The notes under the pieces were generated by a model that worked only from the letters and a program-made list of their open reading frames with translations, did not search any database and was not told the DNA's origin. A program made the position numbers and the translations under genes. Below are positions 16,208 through 25,072 of a stretch of DNA of 25,089 nucleotides, piece after piece. How positions within the stretch are numbered: position 1 is the first letter of the stretch; each line of letters starts with the position of its first letter. Source of the stretch: an uncultured Phycisphaerales bacterium (lineage in GTDB: Bacteria; Planctomycetota; Phycisphaerae; WQYP01); assembly GCA_903868035.1 (NCBI GenBank), contig CAIPTQ010000198.1, forward strand, positions 1 to 25,089. Direction: 5' to 3'.

Positions 16208-16244
16208 CATTTAGTCATTTAATCATTGAGGCAATGACTAAATG
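16208..16244. repeat. AT-rich inverted repeat between subunits I and III
   Basis: The 12-mer CATTTAGTCATT (16208-16219) is matched by its reverse complement at 16233-16244. The surrounding 16196-16262 is built of related ATTTAATCATT-like words that can also pair. The stretch is strikingly AT-rich against a GC-rich operon. It has no terminal T-run, so it may serve mRNA processing or stability rather than termination. Confidence 0.7.
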
Positions 16245-16261
16245 CTTAAATGATTCAATGA

Positions 16262-17986
16262 TCAAATTCCACGTCGTCCTTTCACATATCCCTGCTCGCG
16301 GTCGTCCCAGACCAGGTTCGAGTAATCGTAGGGGTCGCCGACGGCCGGGGTGGTTTTAAAGTTGTCATGCGGGGGCGGCGAGGCGCAGGTCCATTCGAGG
16401 CTGGCCGAGCCCCAGGGATTCGTCGGGGCCTTCCGGCCGCGGTAGAGCGAGTGGAGCAGCGTGGTCCCCGCAACCGTAAAACCGGCAAGCTGGATGAACG
16501 CCCCGATCGAGGACATGACGTGATAGATCTGGTATTCCGGCTGATAGGTGGCCGAACGCCGGGGCATGCCCAGCGAACCCATGACAAACTGCGGCAGAAA
16601 CGTGGTGATGAAACCGACGAAAATCAGGATGCAGCCGATCTTGGCGGGGAGCTCCAGGTACATCCTGCCGGTCATCTTGGGCCACCAGTAATGGATGCCC
16701 GCCAGGAAGCCGAAGAGGGTGCCGCCGACCATGACGAAGTGGAAATGGGCGACGACAAAGTAGGTGTCATGGACCACGACGTTGAGGGAGAGGGTGCCCA
16801 GGAAGATGCCCGTTAGGCCGCCGATGGTGAACAGGAACAGGAAGGCCAGGGCGTAGACCATGGGCGTGGACAGGTCGATGGAGCCCTTGTACATGGTGGC
16901 CAGCCAGTTCCAGACCTTGATGGCCGAGGGGATGGCGACGACCATGGTGAGGAACGAGAAAATAGCCCCGAGCATGGGGGACTGGCCGTTGGGGAACATA
17001 TGGTGGCCCCAGACGAGGAACCCAATGACGGCAATGGCGATGGAGGAGAGGGCGATGAACTTGTAGCCGAAGATGTGCTTGCGCGAGAAGGTGGAGATGA
17101 CCTCGGACATGATGCCCATGGCCGGGAGGATCATGATGTAGACGGCCGGGTGGGAGTAAAACCAGAAGAAATGCTGGAACAGCACGGGGTCGCCGCCATA
17201 GCGGGCGTCAAAGATGCCCACATGGAACAGGCGTTCCATGATGAGCAGCAGGAGCGTGATGCCCAGGACGGGGGTGGCGATGATCTGGATGACGGCGGTG
17301 GCGTAGAGGCCCCAGAGGAACAGGGGCATGCGGAACCACGTCATGCCGGGGGGGCGGAGCTTGTGGATGGTGACGATGAAGTTCATGCCCGTGAGGATCG
17401 AGGAGAAACCCAGAATGAACACGCCCGTGACCATCCAGCAGACGGCGGTTTGGGTCTGGGTGGAGTAGGGCGCATAGAAGGTCCAGCCGGTATCGACCGC
17501 CCCGATGGCGATGGAGAGCACGGCCAGCAGCGCGCCGGTGACGTAAAGGTAATAGGAGAAGAGGTTGAGGCGCGGGAAGGCGACATCCTTGGCCCCCAGC
17601 ATGATGGGCAGCACAAAGTTGCCCAGCGCCCCGGGAATGCCGGGGATGAGCACCAGGAAGATCATGATGGCCCCGTGAAGGGTGAACATCTGGTTGTACT
17701 GGGTGTAGGTGCCGTTGGTGAGATTGGGGTTGGGCAATCCCGTGGCGGGATCGACGGGATGGAAGAGGACGCCATTGGGGACGAGCAACTGGGTGCGGAC
17801 GATTTCGGCGAACATGCCCCCGATAAAGAACGCGGCCAGGACGGAGACCAGGTACATCAGGCCGATGCGCTTGTGGTCCAGGGTGAAGGCCCAGGAGCGG
17901 AACCCGCGGGCATGCGTGAGAAAATTACCGCCGGACAGCGGCGGCACGCCGCCGTTTCGCGCCAGATCAGGTGTTATAGTCGTCAT
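16262..17986 (-). CDS. ctaD: Cytochrome c oxidase subunit I, A2-type heme-copper oxidase
   Basis: A 574-residue, twelve-helix catalytic subunit that reduces oxygen to water and pumps protons. Metal ligands are present: His104 for the low-spin heme, His279 with Tyr283 (the His-Tyr pair at CuB), His328-His329 for CuB, His414 for the high-spin heme and His416 for the low-spin heme. The helix-VI motif reads FYSHPAVY, replacing the A1-type GHPEVY. The D-channel glutamate is thus missing and a Tyr-Ser pair takes its place, which defines the A2 subfamily known from Rhodothermus marinus caa3. The start at 17986 has AAAGGA 8 nt upstream and lies 12 bp after the subunit II stop. Hemes and copper come from factors outside the window, except the SCO protein nearby. 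Confidence 0.97.
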   Translation of the reverse strand: MTTITPDLARNGGVPPLSGGNFLTHARGFRSWAFTLDHKRIGLMYLVSVLAAFFIGGMFAEIVRTQLLVPNGVLFHPVDPATGLPNPNLTNGTYTQYNQMFTLHGAIMIFLVLIPGIPGALGNFVLPIMLGAKDVAFPRLNLFSYYLYVTGALLAVLSIAIGAVDTGWTFYAPYSTQTQTAVCWMVTGVFILGFSSILTGMNFIVTIHKLRPPGMTWFRMPLFLWGLYATAVIQIIATPVLGITLLLLIMERLFHVGIFDARYGGDPVLFQHFFWFYSHPAVYIMILPAMGIMSEVISTFSRKHIFGYKFIALSSIAIAVIGFLVWGHHMFPNGQSPMLGAIFSFLTMVVAIPSAIKVWNWLATMYKGSIDLSTPMVYALAFLFLFTIGGLTGIFLGTLSLNVVVHDTYFVVAHFHFVMVGGTLFGFLAGIHYWWPKMTGRMYLELPAKIGCILIFVGFITTFLPQFVMGSLGMPRRSATYQPEYQIYHVMSSIGAFIQLAGFTVAGTTLLHSLYRGRKAPTNPWGSASLEWTCASPPPHDNFKTTPAVGDPYDYSNLVWDDREQGYVKGRRGI

Positions 17987-17998
17987 GACTCAAGTCCT

Positions 17999-19285
17999 TT
18001 AGTTGCCTGGCTGCGACTGGGCCGGTGGGGTCGGGGTGGCGGGCGCGAGGCTCAGCTTTTTGCGGGCCGCGATGCCCGCCTGCGATTCGGGGTGAATGCC
18101 CACGCCCTGGGCGTCCACAAGCTTGGGGTTGTCGGCATCGAAGAGGTCGGGATTGTCCTTGGGGGTGACGTCGGGCTTCCAACTGGTGTTGCCGAGGCTC
18201 TTGATGTAATCCATGAGCGCCCACAACTTTTCGTCGTTGGTGGTGTTGCCGGAGAGTTGCGATGCGAATGTGGACATGCCGCGGTAGTTGACCCCCTTGT
18301 AGCGCACCAGCTTGGCGTCGGGATCGAGGATGGATTCCTTGAGGTATGCCTCCCACTTCGGGTCCAGGTCCGACGCCATGAGCGTATACCCCGGCACATT
18401 GGAAGCGGCGAAAGGCTCGTGATCGCGCTTCCACAAGCCATGCCACGGCGGCCCGGTCCCGAGGCTCTCGGCCGCATCGACGGAATGGCACGAAGTGCAG
18501 CCGATCTGTTTGGCCAGGGTGCCGCCCAGCTCCACATAGGGCACGAAGACGGTTTTGGCGCCGTCCTTCCGCTTGAAGGGATTGGCGAGTTCCAGCATTT
18601 TGCGGTCGTAATCGGCCTTCTCCAGCACGTAGACGCGGCCGAACATGCGCGAGTGCCCGTCGCCGCAGTATTGCGTGCAGTAGAACGGCCAGCCCTCGTC
18701 GGCGACCAGTTCCGGCTGGCCCGTCGCCGGATTGGTCTTCACCGTGCGGGGCGTGAGTTCAGTGGGGATGAACCAGAGCGTCGTCAGGCGGCCGGGGATG
18801 AGGTTGCGCTGCGTGCCGAAGTTGGGCAGGTAGAGCGCGTGGAGCACGTCCACCGAGTGCATGTTCAGGCGCACCGGCTGGTCCTTGAGCAGATAGAGGA
18901 TGTTGGTGGCCTGGGCGCCGTTGGGATAGGTGAAGGAGAACTTCCATTTGCTGGCCTCCACATCGATGACGACGCAGTCCGACCGGGGGGTGTCATAGTT
19001 GAGGAAGCCCTTGAAGCCGATGTAGAAGAAGGCGATGACCAGCAGCAGCGGGATGCCCGTCCAGAGGATTTCCAGCCGGGTGTTGTGCGTGACTTGGGAC
19101 GTGACATCATGCGGCGTGCGCCGGCGATAGCGGATCACGAAGAACGTCATCACGCCGACCACGATGCAGAAGAAGAACCCGGTGACAAAAAGCACCAGGA
19201 GCCAGGTGCGCTGGACATCGTCCGTGAGATTGGACCCGCCCTGGGGGAGCATGTAGTCGGCGAGAATGGGGAGAAGTGGGGGCAT
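17999..19285 (-). CDS. ctaC: Cytochrome c oxidase subunit II with fused cytochrome c domain (caa3)
   Basis: A 428-residue subunit II. Two membrane helices (about 27-51 and 74-92) are followed by the periplasmic cupredoxin domain. The CuA ligands are His149, then Cys203, Cys207, His211 and Met214 in CTQYCGDGHSRM; the residue between the cysteines that is often Glu is Gln205 here, and it binds through its backbone. A C-terminal class I cytochrome c domain carries CTSCH (263-267) with Met337 in RGMSTF as the likely sixth ligand. This fused domain accepts electrons from ACIII and makes the enzyme caa3. The protein ends in a Pro/Gln-rich tail. The gene sits 12 bp after SCO and 12 bp before subunit I. 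Confidence 0.96.
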   Translation of the reverse strand: MPPLLPILADYMLPQGGSNLTDDVQRTWLLVLFVTGFFFCIVVGVMTFFVIRYRRRTPHDVTSQVTHNTRLEILWTGIPLLLVIAFFYIGFKGFLNYDTPRSDCVVIDVEASKWKFSFTYPNGAQATNILYLLKDQPVRLNMHSVDVLHALYLPNFGTQRNLIPGRLTTLWFIPTELTPRTVKTNPATGQPELVADEGWPFYCTQYCGDGHSRMFGRVYVLEKADYDRKMLELANPFKRKDGAKTVFVPYVELGGTLAKQIGCTSCHSVDAAESLGTGPPWHGLWKRDHEPFAASNVPGYTLMASDLDPKWEAYLKESILDPDAKLVRYKGVNYRGMSTFASQLSGNTTNDEKLWALMDYIKSLGNTSWKPDVTPKDNPDLFDADNPKLVDAQGVGIHPESQAGIAARKKLSLAPATPTPPAQSQPGN

Positions 19286-19294
19286 GAGGTTCCA

Positions 19295-19322
19295 GGTTTA
19301 AGGGTTCATGGGTTTAAGGGTT
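19295..19322. repeat. 12-bp direct repeat spanning the SCO stop codon
   Basis: GGTTTAAGGGTT occurs at 19295-19306 and 19311-19322, separated by CATG. On the coding strand this encodes the last residues of the SCO protein (LKPMNP) and its stop. The tail of SCO therefore appears to be written by a repeat that arrived in, or expanded from, the intergenic gap. Confidence 0.8.
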
Positions 19323-20230
19323 GGGTCCGGTGTCGTCCGTGCCTCGGGTTTGTGTTTCTTTTTCCATTCGCCGCGCCACAGGACGCCCAGGAAGATCGCC
19401 ATGAAGGCGATGCTTGCCGCGCCCCCGGCGGTGCCGGCCCAGAACCAGGGATTATGCTCATAGCCATGGGGCCCCAGGCGCACCGCCCCGCAGGCCAGGC
19501 CGAAGGTCTCCAGGAAGCCGCTGCCAATCTTCCCGTCGGTCGCCTGTAAGAGGGAATAATGGAGCGTATCCGCCGGCCAGTTGATGCCCCGGATGGTCTG
19601 CGAGAGCCGCCCGTACTGCGTACACACGAACACCCCCGCCGAGTGGGCGAACTTGCCCGCCGGGTCGCCGTCCGCCACGCCAAAGTTCCGCCGATACCCA
19701 AACCCCACCGTGTCGGCAAGCTGGCGGATGTTCGCCTCGCCCCCCGTCAGATACACCAGCCCCGGCTCGGATTCCGGGCGCTCGGCCAACACCAGGTAGC
19801 GCGACCGCTTGCCGGCGGCCAGCGCCGGCGTGTCATCCGGATCGATGGAGACGATGACCACGTCGTAGTCCTTCCCCAGCCGCAGGCTCCGCGGCCCCGA
19901 ACGAATGGCGTTGATCAGCGTGTTCTGCACCTCCCCGCACAGATTGGGGCACGAAAAATAAACCAGCGCCAACACCACCGGCCGCCCCCGGTTGAAAAAT
20001 TGGCCCAGTGTGACCCTTTGCCCGTTGGACTGGGTGAATGCCAAATCCAGTGGGATGGAGGCATTGGGCCGCTCCACCACCTCCGGGTTGGGAATGGCCA
20101 CCGCCGGCCCCTCCTCCACGCGCTCATTGCGATACTGCCCCCGTGCCGTCCCCCCCGCCAGCGCGACCGCCAGCGCCACGGCGGCCGGGAGCGTCATGCG
20201 TCCGAAGTTCTTCCGCGCAGCTCGCATCAT
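19298..20230 (-). CDS. SCO1/SenC-type copper chaperone for oxidase assembly
   Basis: A 310-residue thioredoxin-fold protein of the SCO1/SenC/PrrC family, which delivers copper to the CuA site of oxidase subunit II. The copper/redox motif is CPNLC (Cys94, Cys98) and the third ligand is His196 in KFAHSAG. An N-terminal signal sequence (about 1-31) and a C-terminal membrane helix (about 264-283) place it outside the cytoplasmic membrane, tethered at the C-terminus. The first two codons are both ATG; the 20230 start forms an ATGA overlap with the stop of the upstream small gene. Synonymous codon use changes from G-ending toward C-ending within this gene, around 19560-19700. It lies directly before its presumed client, subunit II. 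Confidence 0.93.
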   Translation of the reverse strand: MMRAARKNFGRMTLPAAVALAVALAGGTARGQYRNERVEEGPAVAIPNPEVVERPNASIPLDLAFTQSNGQRVTLGQFFNRGRPVVLALVYFSCPNLCGEVQNTLINAIRSGPRSLRLGKDYDVVIVSIDPDDTPALAAGKRSRYLVLAERPESEPGLVYLTGGEANIRQLADTVGFGYRRNFGVADGDPAGKFAHSAGVFVCTQYGRLSQTIRGINWPADTLHYSLLQATDGKIGSGFLETFGLACGAVRLGPHGYEHNPWFWAGTAGGAASIAFMAIFLGVLWRGEWKKKHKPEARTTPDPTLKPMNP

Positions 20231-20667
20231 GGCCCGGTCCCTCCGCTGTATTCGCGCGATACAATCCGCATCGCCGTGTCAATTGGTATCCACAATTTCC
20301 TGGCCGGCTGGGAGGCGGTGGCAGCGCTGGTCGTGGTGGTCGCCACAACCGCACCGCCCGCAGGCATCGCCTTGCGCTCCGCCGGCGGCACCAGCAACTC
20401 GGCCCGCTGCTTCTGCAGCAGCCTCCCCAATTCCGTCCGCGGCTCGCCCTGCGTGAGCGCCAGCTTCGTCCGCGGATTCTCCTGCGGCAGCGTCTTGCCG
20501 AGTTTCTCCGCGTTCGACACCTGCAAAAACCACGCCTGCAACCCGATGATGAGCACCGCCAGCACACACCCAAACAGCGCCACCCCCACCGCCACCAGTG
20601 GAATGTTGATGTCATCCATGCCCGCGCCCGGGCCGGAGGGGGTGGTGTTGGCGGATGCTTGGGTCAT
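20227..20667 (-). CDS. Small one-helix membrane protein of the ACIII-oxidase operon
   Basis: A 146-residue protein of unassigned function. It has one membrane helix (about 24-46), then a charged region (about 50-95), a Thr/Ala-rich linker and a conserved-looking C-terminal motif, WIPIDTAMRIVSRE. It lies just after actF and overlaps the SCO start by ATGA, so it is tied into the operon. The position matches that of ActG in the Rhodothermus marinus ACIII cluster, and ActG is also a small membrane subunit, but I cannot show homology. An assembly factor or an oxidase-supercomplex linker is equally possible. The ATG at 20667 has AGGAG about 10 nt upstream. Confidence 0.85.
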   Translation of the reverse strand: MTQASANTTPSGPGAGMDDINIPLVAVGVALFGCVLAVLIIGLQAWFLQVSNAEKLGKTLPQENPRTKLALTQGEPRTELGRLLQKQRAELLVPPAERKAMPAGGAVVATTTTSAATASQPARKLWIPIDTAMRIVSREYSGGTGP

Positions 20668-20709
20668 GGCGAATGGCTCCTGGCCCGCACACGGCGGGCC
20701 GTTCCTATT

Positions 20710-22086
20710 CTATACGTTCTCAAACCCCAAAGATTCGGCAAGCCGCGGATCGCCCGTCGGCACCAGCGACTTGCCCCGCAACGCCAGCATCGTGCTGAAC
20801 ACATACAAACCCCCCATCCCCACAAAACACAGCCCCGTCACCACCATCGGCAGTGCCGTCAGCGGATAATTCACCACCGCCGCCAGCTCCGGATTCGCCA
20901 CCCGATACACATCGTACACATCCCCCACCCGCGCCATCGCCTGGGGCAACAGCATATGCTCATCGCCCGCCAACGCCGGCACCTGGTTGATCCACTGGTT
21001 CGGCAGCACCAGCCAGCACACATCCAGTACACACGCCCCCAGCGACCACACCGCCCAAAACGCCAGCACCCCGTTTTTGCGTTTCACATGGCGGGAGAGC
21101 AGACCCAGGAAGGGAATCAGCAAGTGTACGATCAGCAGCAGCAGCGACACCCCCGCCCAGCGCTCCCATTGCCGCGGGATGTAAAACTGCGTCTCCTCCG
21201 GCATGTTCGCGTACCAAATCAGCATGTACTGCGAAAATGCGATATACCCCCAGAAAAAGGTGAACGCGAACATCAGCTTCCCCAAATCATGATAATGCTC
21301 CTGCGTCACCGCCCGCCCCATCAGCCCCCGCTTCTGCAACGCAATCAGCAGCAGCACCATCCCCGACAGCCCCGCCAGCATGCACGTGGCGAAAAAGTAC
21401 ACCCCGAAAATCGACGAGAACCAGTGCGGATTCAGCGCCATCACCCAGTCCACCACAAACGCCGTCATCGAGAACGCAAAAAACAGCATCGCCGGAATCG
21501 ACACCCGCTCCATCCGCAACGTCGCCTTCGGGTCGCCATTTTCATCCTGCCGCGCCGACTGCCCCGCATAAAACCACGCCAGCCCGCACCATACCACAAA
21601 ATAAACCCCCATGCGGAGCGCAAAAAACTGCGGATTCAAATACCCCCGCTTCGCCAGCAGCAATGCGTCGTGCTGCTCGGCGCGCGCGACAAACCAGTGC
21701 GGAAACAGCCGATGCACTCCATCCACCCCGTGTACCTTCACAAAGAACGGCACCGCCAAAATCACCAGCAGAAACACATTCAGCGCCATCCCCTCCGCCA
21801 CCCGCCGCACCACCACCGACCACCCCGCGCGGGTGAGGTGTTGAATCATGACAAACGCCATCGCCCCCAGCGTGATGGCCATGAAAAACACATATGCCGC
21901 CAGGTAGGCGTGGAAGAAATGCGTCGTCAGGTCGCGCGCCTCGCCCGCCGCCGGTGTCGCAAACGACACCCACGCCGCCGCCACCAGCGCTCCCGCACCC
22001 ACCAACAGCGCCGGCACGCCCAGTCGGAACGCCACGCCGCCGATGGCCAGCTTCTCCGGCTGCAAGGTTGCCTGTTCGTGTGCCAA
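20710..22086 (-). CDS. actF: Alternative Complex III subunit ActF (NrfD-like membrane subunit)
   Basis: A 458-residue polytopic protein with about ten membrane helices, the second NrfD/PsrC-like subunit of the quinol:cytochrome c oxidoreductase ACIII. Supporting features are the characteristic stretches SMTAFVVDWVMALNPHWFS, FTFFWGYIAFSQYMLIWY and the conserved ANMPEET loop. In the ACIII model, ActF sits beside ActC and may help couple quinol oxidation to proton or energy transfer. The start is TTG (22086-22084) with GGAG 7 nt upstream; no ATG or GTG lies at a sensible place nearby. It is separated from actE by 73 bp containing two tandem hairpins. Confidence 0.94.
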   Translation of the reverse strand: MAHEQATLQPEKLAIGGVAFRLGVPALLVGAGALVAAAWVSFATPAAGEARDLTTHFFHAYLAAYVFFMAITLGAMAFVMIQHLTRAGWSVVVRRVAEGMALNVFLLVILAVPFFVKVHGVDGVHRLFPHWFVARAEQHDALLLAKRGYLNPQFFALRMGVYFVVWCGLAWFYAGQSARQDENGDPKATLRMERVSIPAMLFFAFSMTAFVVDWVMALNPHWFSSIFGVYFFATCMLAGLSGMVLLLIALQKRGLMGRAVTQEHYHDLGKLMFAFTFFWGYIAFSQYMLIWYANMPEETQFYIPRQWERWAGVSLLLLIVHLLIPFLGLLSRHVKRKNGVLAFWAVWSLGACVLDVCWLVLPNQWINQVPALAGDEHMLLPQAMARVGDVYDVYRVANPELAAVVNYPLTALPMVVTGLCFVGMGGLYVFSTMLALRGKSLVPTGDPRLAESLGFENV

Positions 22087-22103
22087 AGCGTCACTCCAAA
22101 AAA

Positions 22104-22157
22104 CGTGGCATCGGCATCTTGCCGATGATCCGTGGCATCGGCGTCCCGCCGATGTTC
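22104..22157. repeat. Tandem pair of 27-bp hairpin repeats between actE and actF
   Basis: Two 27-bp units (22104-22130 and 22131-22157) differ at only four positions. Each folds into an 8-bp stem with a 3-nt loop: 22109-22116 with 22120-22127, and 22136-22143 with 22147-22154. The second unit ends 2 bp from the actE stop codon. The second stem carries paired changes (A-T to G-C) that preserve pairing. There is no T-run, so it is not an intrinsic terminator. It resembles a dispersed planctomycete repeat. Confidence 0.85.
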
Positions 22158-22159
22158 CG

Positions 22160-23008
22160 CTACTTCACACCCTCATCGCCGGGCCGGGCGTTCTGCGAGC
22201 GCTCCAGCGCCCGCACATAGGCGACGATGGCCCAGCGGTCCTCGATGCCGATCTGCTTGTCATACGCGGGCATCGTCCGGATGCCGTTGGTAATAGTATT
22301 AAAGATGTGTCCATCCGGGCGCGCCAAGATCTTCGCCTCCTGCAAATTCTGCGGCGCCACCCACCCGCTGGCCGCCTCCGCCGCCGTCGCCTGCAACTTG
22401 GCCGCCCGCGCCGCCACCGGCCCGTCCCCATACCCCGACTCCCCGTGGCACGTCGCGCAATACACCCCGTACCGCTCCTGCCCGCGCTGCAGCATCGCCA
22501 CCGACACCTCAAACACCGCCGGCACCTTCCGCACATAAAACGTCGTGTCCCCCGCGATCTCCTGCTCGTTCTTGTTGGGCACGGGGATGGCGATGAAGGC
22601 CGCGTCGGAGATCGGGCGGCGTTTGGCCGCATCCTGCGGATCGGCCTCCGTGGGCCAAATCCTTCCCCACACCACGGCCGCGTACGTCACGGGATCGTTC
22701 AACTCCAGGGCCGTGCGCCCGCCGGCCAGGAAAATGGGCCGCGTACCGCCGGCGTCATTGAGCGTCTGACCGGATATCCCCAAATCCTCCCGCGCCACCG
22801 TCCCCCCCGCCTGCGGCCGCATGAATCGCTGATCCGCGAACATCGGCGTCGCCCGCTGGGCCTTGCCCTTGGGCTGCTTGTCCATGTCCATCACCAAGTG
22901 TACAGGCAGCGCGTCCTTCTGCGTCGCCCGCGACCGCGCAATCAGCGCAAAGGGCAGCAACCCGGCCACCACCACCACCGCGGCAATTCCCAAGCCAATC
23001 TTCTTCAT
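22160..23008 (-). CDS. actE: Alternative Complex III subunit ActE (monoheme cytochrome c)
   Basis: A 282-residue membrane-attached monoheme cytochrome c that carries electrons out of ACIII to the oxidase. An N-terminal hydrophobic helix (about 4-24) lacks a lipobox cysteine, so it is probably anchored by the helix, whereas I recall ActE of Rhodothermus marinus as a lipoprotein. The family signature DMDKQPK (41-47) and the GTVARE segment (69-74) precede the heme domain: CATCH (184-188) and Met246 in RTMPAY as sixth ligand. Between GTVARE and the heme domain lies a roughly 85-residue stretch that looks longer than usual for ActE. The gene starts 4 bp after actD. Confidence 0.93.
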   Translation of the reverse strand: MKKIGLGIAAVVVVAGLLPFALIARSRATQKDALPVHLVMDMDKQPKGKAQRATPMFADQRFMRPQAGGTVAREDLGISGQTLNDAGGTRPIFLAGGRTALELNDPVTYAAVVWGRIWPTEADPQDAAKRRPISDAAFIAIPVPNKNEQEIAGDTTFYVRKVPAVFEVSVAMLQRGQERYGVYCATCHGESGYGDGPVAARAAKLQATAAEAASGWVAPQNLQEAKILARPDGHIFNTITNGIRTMPAYDKQIGIEDRWAIVAYVRALERSQNARPGDEGVK

Positions 23009-23012
23009 GCCG

Positions 23013-23618
23013 CTAATCCCTCACTTCCTCGATCGCCGCCGGATGCGTCGATTCCAAAAGCGCCAGCGATTCCTTGAGGTCGAACTTCATGTCCGCCGCC
23101 TCGATGAGCACAAAAAACTTGTCATCCGTCACCCGCCGGAACCGCGCCACGTTGAACACCGGATGATAGAACCGCGGCAGCCGGTTCAACGCCCACACCC
23201 CGAAAAATGCCGTCAACGACGCGAGCAGCACCGCCAGCTCGAACATCACCGGCACGTTGGCCGGCACCGACCAGTACGGCTTGCCCGAGATGTTCAGCGG
23301 ATAGCCGGAAAAAACATACAACCCCGCACTCTCCGTCGCCGGGCTGTTCACATACCATTGCATGAAAATCGCGATCCCCAAACCCGCCAGCCCGCCCCCC
23401 AGCACGAGCCAGGGCAAAATCGTCTTCTTCATCCCCATCGCCTCATCCAACCCATGCACCGGAAACGGCGTCAGGCAATCCCACCGGGCATAGCCCGCGT
23501 CGCGCAATTTTTCGGCGGCGTGCAGCACCTCACCCGGAGTCGAATACTCGGCAATGTACCCAAAGAACCGCGGCTCCCGCGGCTTTGGGGAAGGCTTCAC
23601 TGTCGTCGTCGCACTCAT
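23013..23618 (-). CDS. actD: Alternative Complex III subunit ActD (DUF3341)
   Basis: A 201-residue DUF3341 protein. It begins with a soluble region containing the [27 protein letters not shown] segment (about 21-43), then [17 protein letters not shown] (46-62). Two membrane helices follow (about 66-88 and 123-146), with a periplasmic loop between. The C-terminal part returns to the cytoplasmic side. In ACIII, ActD packs against ActC and ActF as a structural subunit without cofactors. Its ATG overlaps the actC stop codon (ATGA), so translation is coupled. Confidence 0.94.
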   Translation of the reverse strand: MSATTTVKPSPKPREPRFFGYIAEYSTPGEVLHAAEKLRDAGYARWDCLTPFPVHGLDEAMGMKKTILPWLVLGGGLAGLGIAIFMQWYVNSPATESAGLYVFSGYPLNISGKPYWSVPANVPVMFELAVLLASLTAFFGVWALNRLPRFYHPVFNVARFRRVTDDKFFVLIEAADMKFDLKESLALLESTHPAAIEEVRD

Positions 23619-25072
23619 GCGTCCGTCCTTAATGAGGCCGCGGCCGGCACCGGCTCTTCGCTCTTAGCTTGCGCATCCACGTGGTGCGGATTCGCCTCCG
23701 GCAACCCCCCCTTCACTTCCGCCATCGCCACCATCGGCAGGTACCGGCAGAAGAGCAGGAACAGCGTGAAGAACAACCCGAACGATCCCAGCAGCGTCAG
23801 CACTTCCACATAGCTGGGCATGTACCAGTGCCAGCTCGATGGCAAAAAGTCCCGCGACAGGCCCACCACGATGATTACGAACCGCTCGAACCACATCCCC
23901 ACGTTCACGAGTATCGCGATCACCATCAGCAGCCACGGATTCTGCCGGCAGCGCTTGAACCAGAACGCGTGCGGCACAATCGCGTTGCAGAAAAACATGA
24001 TCCGCCCCGCCCACGCCATGTTCCCGAATTCCCGGTTCAAAAAGTGGAACCGCTCAAAGGTGCTCCCCGAATAATATGCAATGAAAAACTCCATCAGGTA
24101 CGCGTACGACACCATGCAGCCGGTCACCAGGATGATTTTGGCCATGTTGTCCAGGTGCCGGAGGGTGATGAAATCCTTCAGTCCGAACAACCACCGCGCC
24201 GGCACCGCCAGCGTGATCACCATCGCAAACCCCGAGAAAATCGCCCCGGCCACGAAGTAGGGCGGGAAGATCGTCGAATGCCATCCGGGCACCTGGGCCA
24301 CCGCGAAATCGAAGGACACCACGCTGTGGACCGAGAGCACCAGCGGCGTGGCCAGTGCCACCAGCAGCAGGTACGCCCGTTCATACACATGCCAGTGCCT
24401 ATTCGACCCGCGCCATCCCAGCGCCAGCAGGCCGTAGATCAAAAACTTCGCCTTGGTCCGCGCCCGGTCGCGGAAGGTCGCGAGGTCCGGCACCATGCCC
24501 ATGTACCAGAACAACACCGACACCGTCGCATAGGTCGAGACCGCGAACACATCCCAGAGCAGCGGCGAATAGAAATTCGGCCACATCCCCATCTGGTTGG
24601 GCAGCGGCGCCAGCCAGTACGCCAGCCACGCCCGCCCCACGTGGATGCCCGGGAACGTCCCGGCGCAGATCACCGCGAAAATCGTCATCGCCTCGGCAAA
24701 CCGGTTGATCCCCGTCCGCCACTTCTGCCGGAACAAAAACAAAATCGCCGAAATCAGCGTCCCCGCATGCCCAATCCCCACCCAGAATACAAAGTTCGTG
24801 ATGTCAAACGCCCACATGTTCGGCCGGTTCATCCCCCACACCCCGACCCCCGTGAACAGCAGGTAGAATATCATCGCCCCCAGCACGTTCAGGAACACAA
24901 ACGAAATCCCAAACGCCACATACCACGCCCGCGGCGGCCGCTTGGCCTCCGCCACCCCGCATATCTTCTCCGTAATCGCGTGATAACCCGCCGACCCCCC
25001 CACCACCAACTCCGCCCGCCGCATCGGATCATTCCCCGTATTATCCACCTCCCCCGGACAATAAGGACTCAT
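23615..25072 (-). CDS. actC: Alternative Complex III subunit ActC (NrfD/PsrC-like quinol-binding subunit)
   Basis: A 485-residue polytopic protein with about ten membrane helices, the quinol-binding subunit of ACIII. The site proposed for the family is present: His144 in FPGIHVGR and Asp174 in LLWDVFAV. The N-terminal RRAELVVGG region is the usual link to the iron-sulfur subunit. The start at 25072 is followed in frame by MRRAEL at residue 17, a less likely alternative. The minus strand upstream reads in another frame to a TGA that would overlap this ATG (ATGA). A preceding actB could therefore end here, but only 17 bases are visible. Codons strongly favour G at the third position. The C-terminal tail is Pro/Ala/Glu-rich. 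Confidence 0.95.
   Translation of the reverse strand: MSPYCPGEVDNTGNDPMRRAELVVGGSAGYHAITEKICGVAEAKRPPRAWYVAFGISFVFLNVLGAMIFYLLFTGVGVWGMNRPNMWAFDITNFVFWVGIGHAGTLISAILFLFRQKWRTGINRFAEAMTIFAVICAGTFPGIHVGRAWLAYWLAPLPNQMGMWPNFYSPLLWDVFAVSTYATVSVLFWYMGMVPDLATFRDRARTKAKFLIYGLLALGWRGSNRHWHVYERAYLLLVALATPLVLSVHSVVSFDFAVAQVPGWHSTIFPPYFVAGAIFSGFAMVITLAVPARWLFGLKDFITLRHLDNMAKIILVTGCMVSYAYLMEFFIAYYSGSTFERFHFLNREFGNMAWAGRIMFFCNAIVPHAFWFKRCRQNPWLLMVIAILVNVGMWFERFVIIVVGLSRDFLPSSWHWYMPSYVEVLTLLGSFGLFFTLFLLFCRYLPMVAMAEVKGGLPEANPHHVDAQAKSEEPVPAAASLRTDA

Noticed and set aside
17000..19549. An 849-codon plus-strand open frame across oxidase subunits I and II and SCO
   Set aside because: It is Asp/Gly/His-rich with no domain pattern and is antisense to well-identified oxidase genes.
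20038..22128. A 696-codon plus-strand open frame opposite actF
   Set aside because: Its composition is dominated by Arg, His and Pro. ActF on the other strand is unambiguous.
22104..22157. Could the tandem hairpins be the start of a CRISPR array?
   Set aside because: There are only two units with no spacer between them and no cas genes; they are a tandem hairpin repeat.
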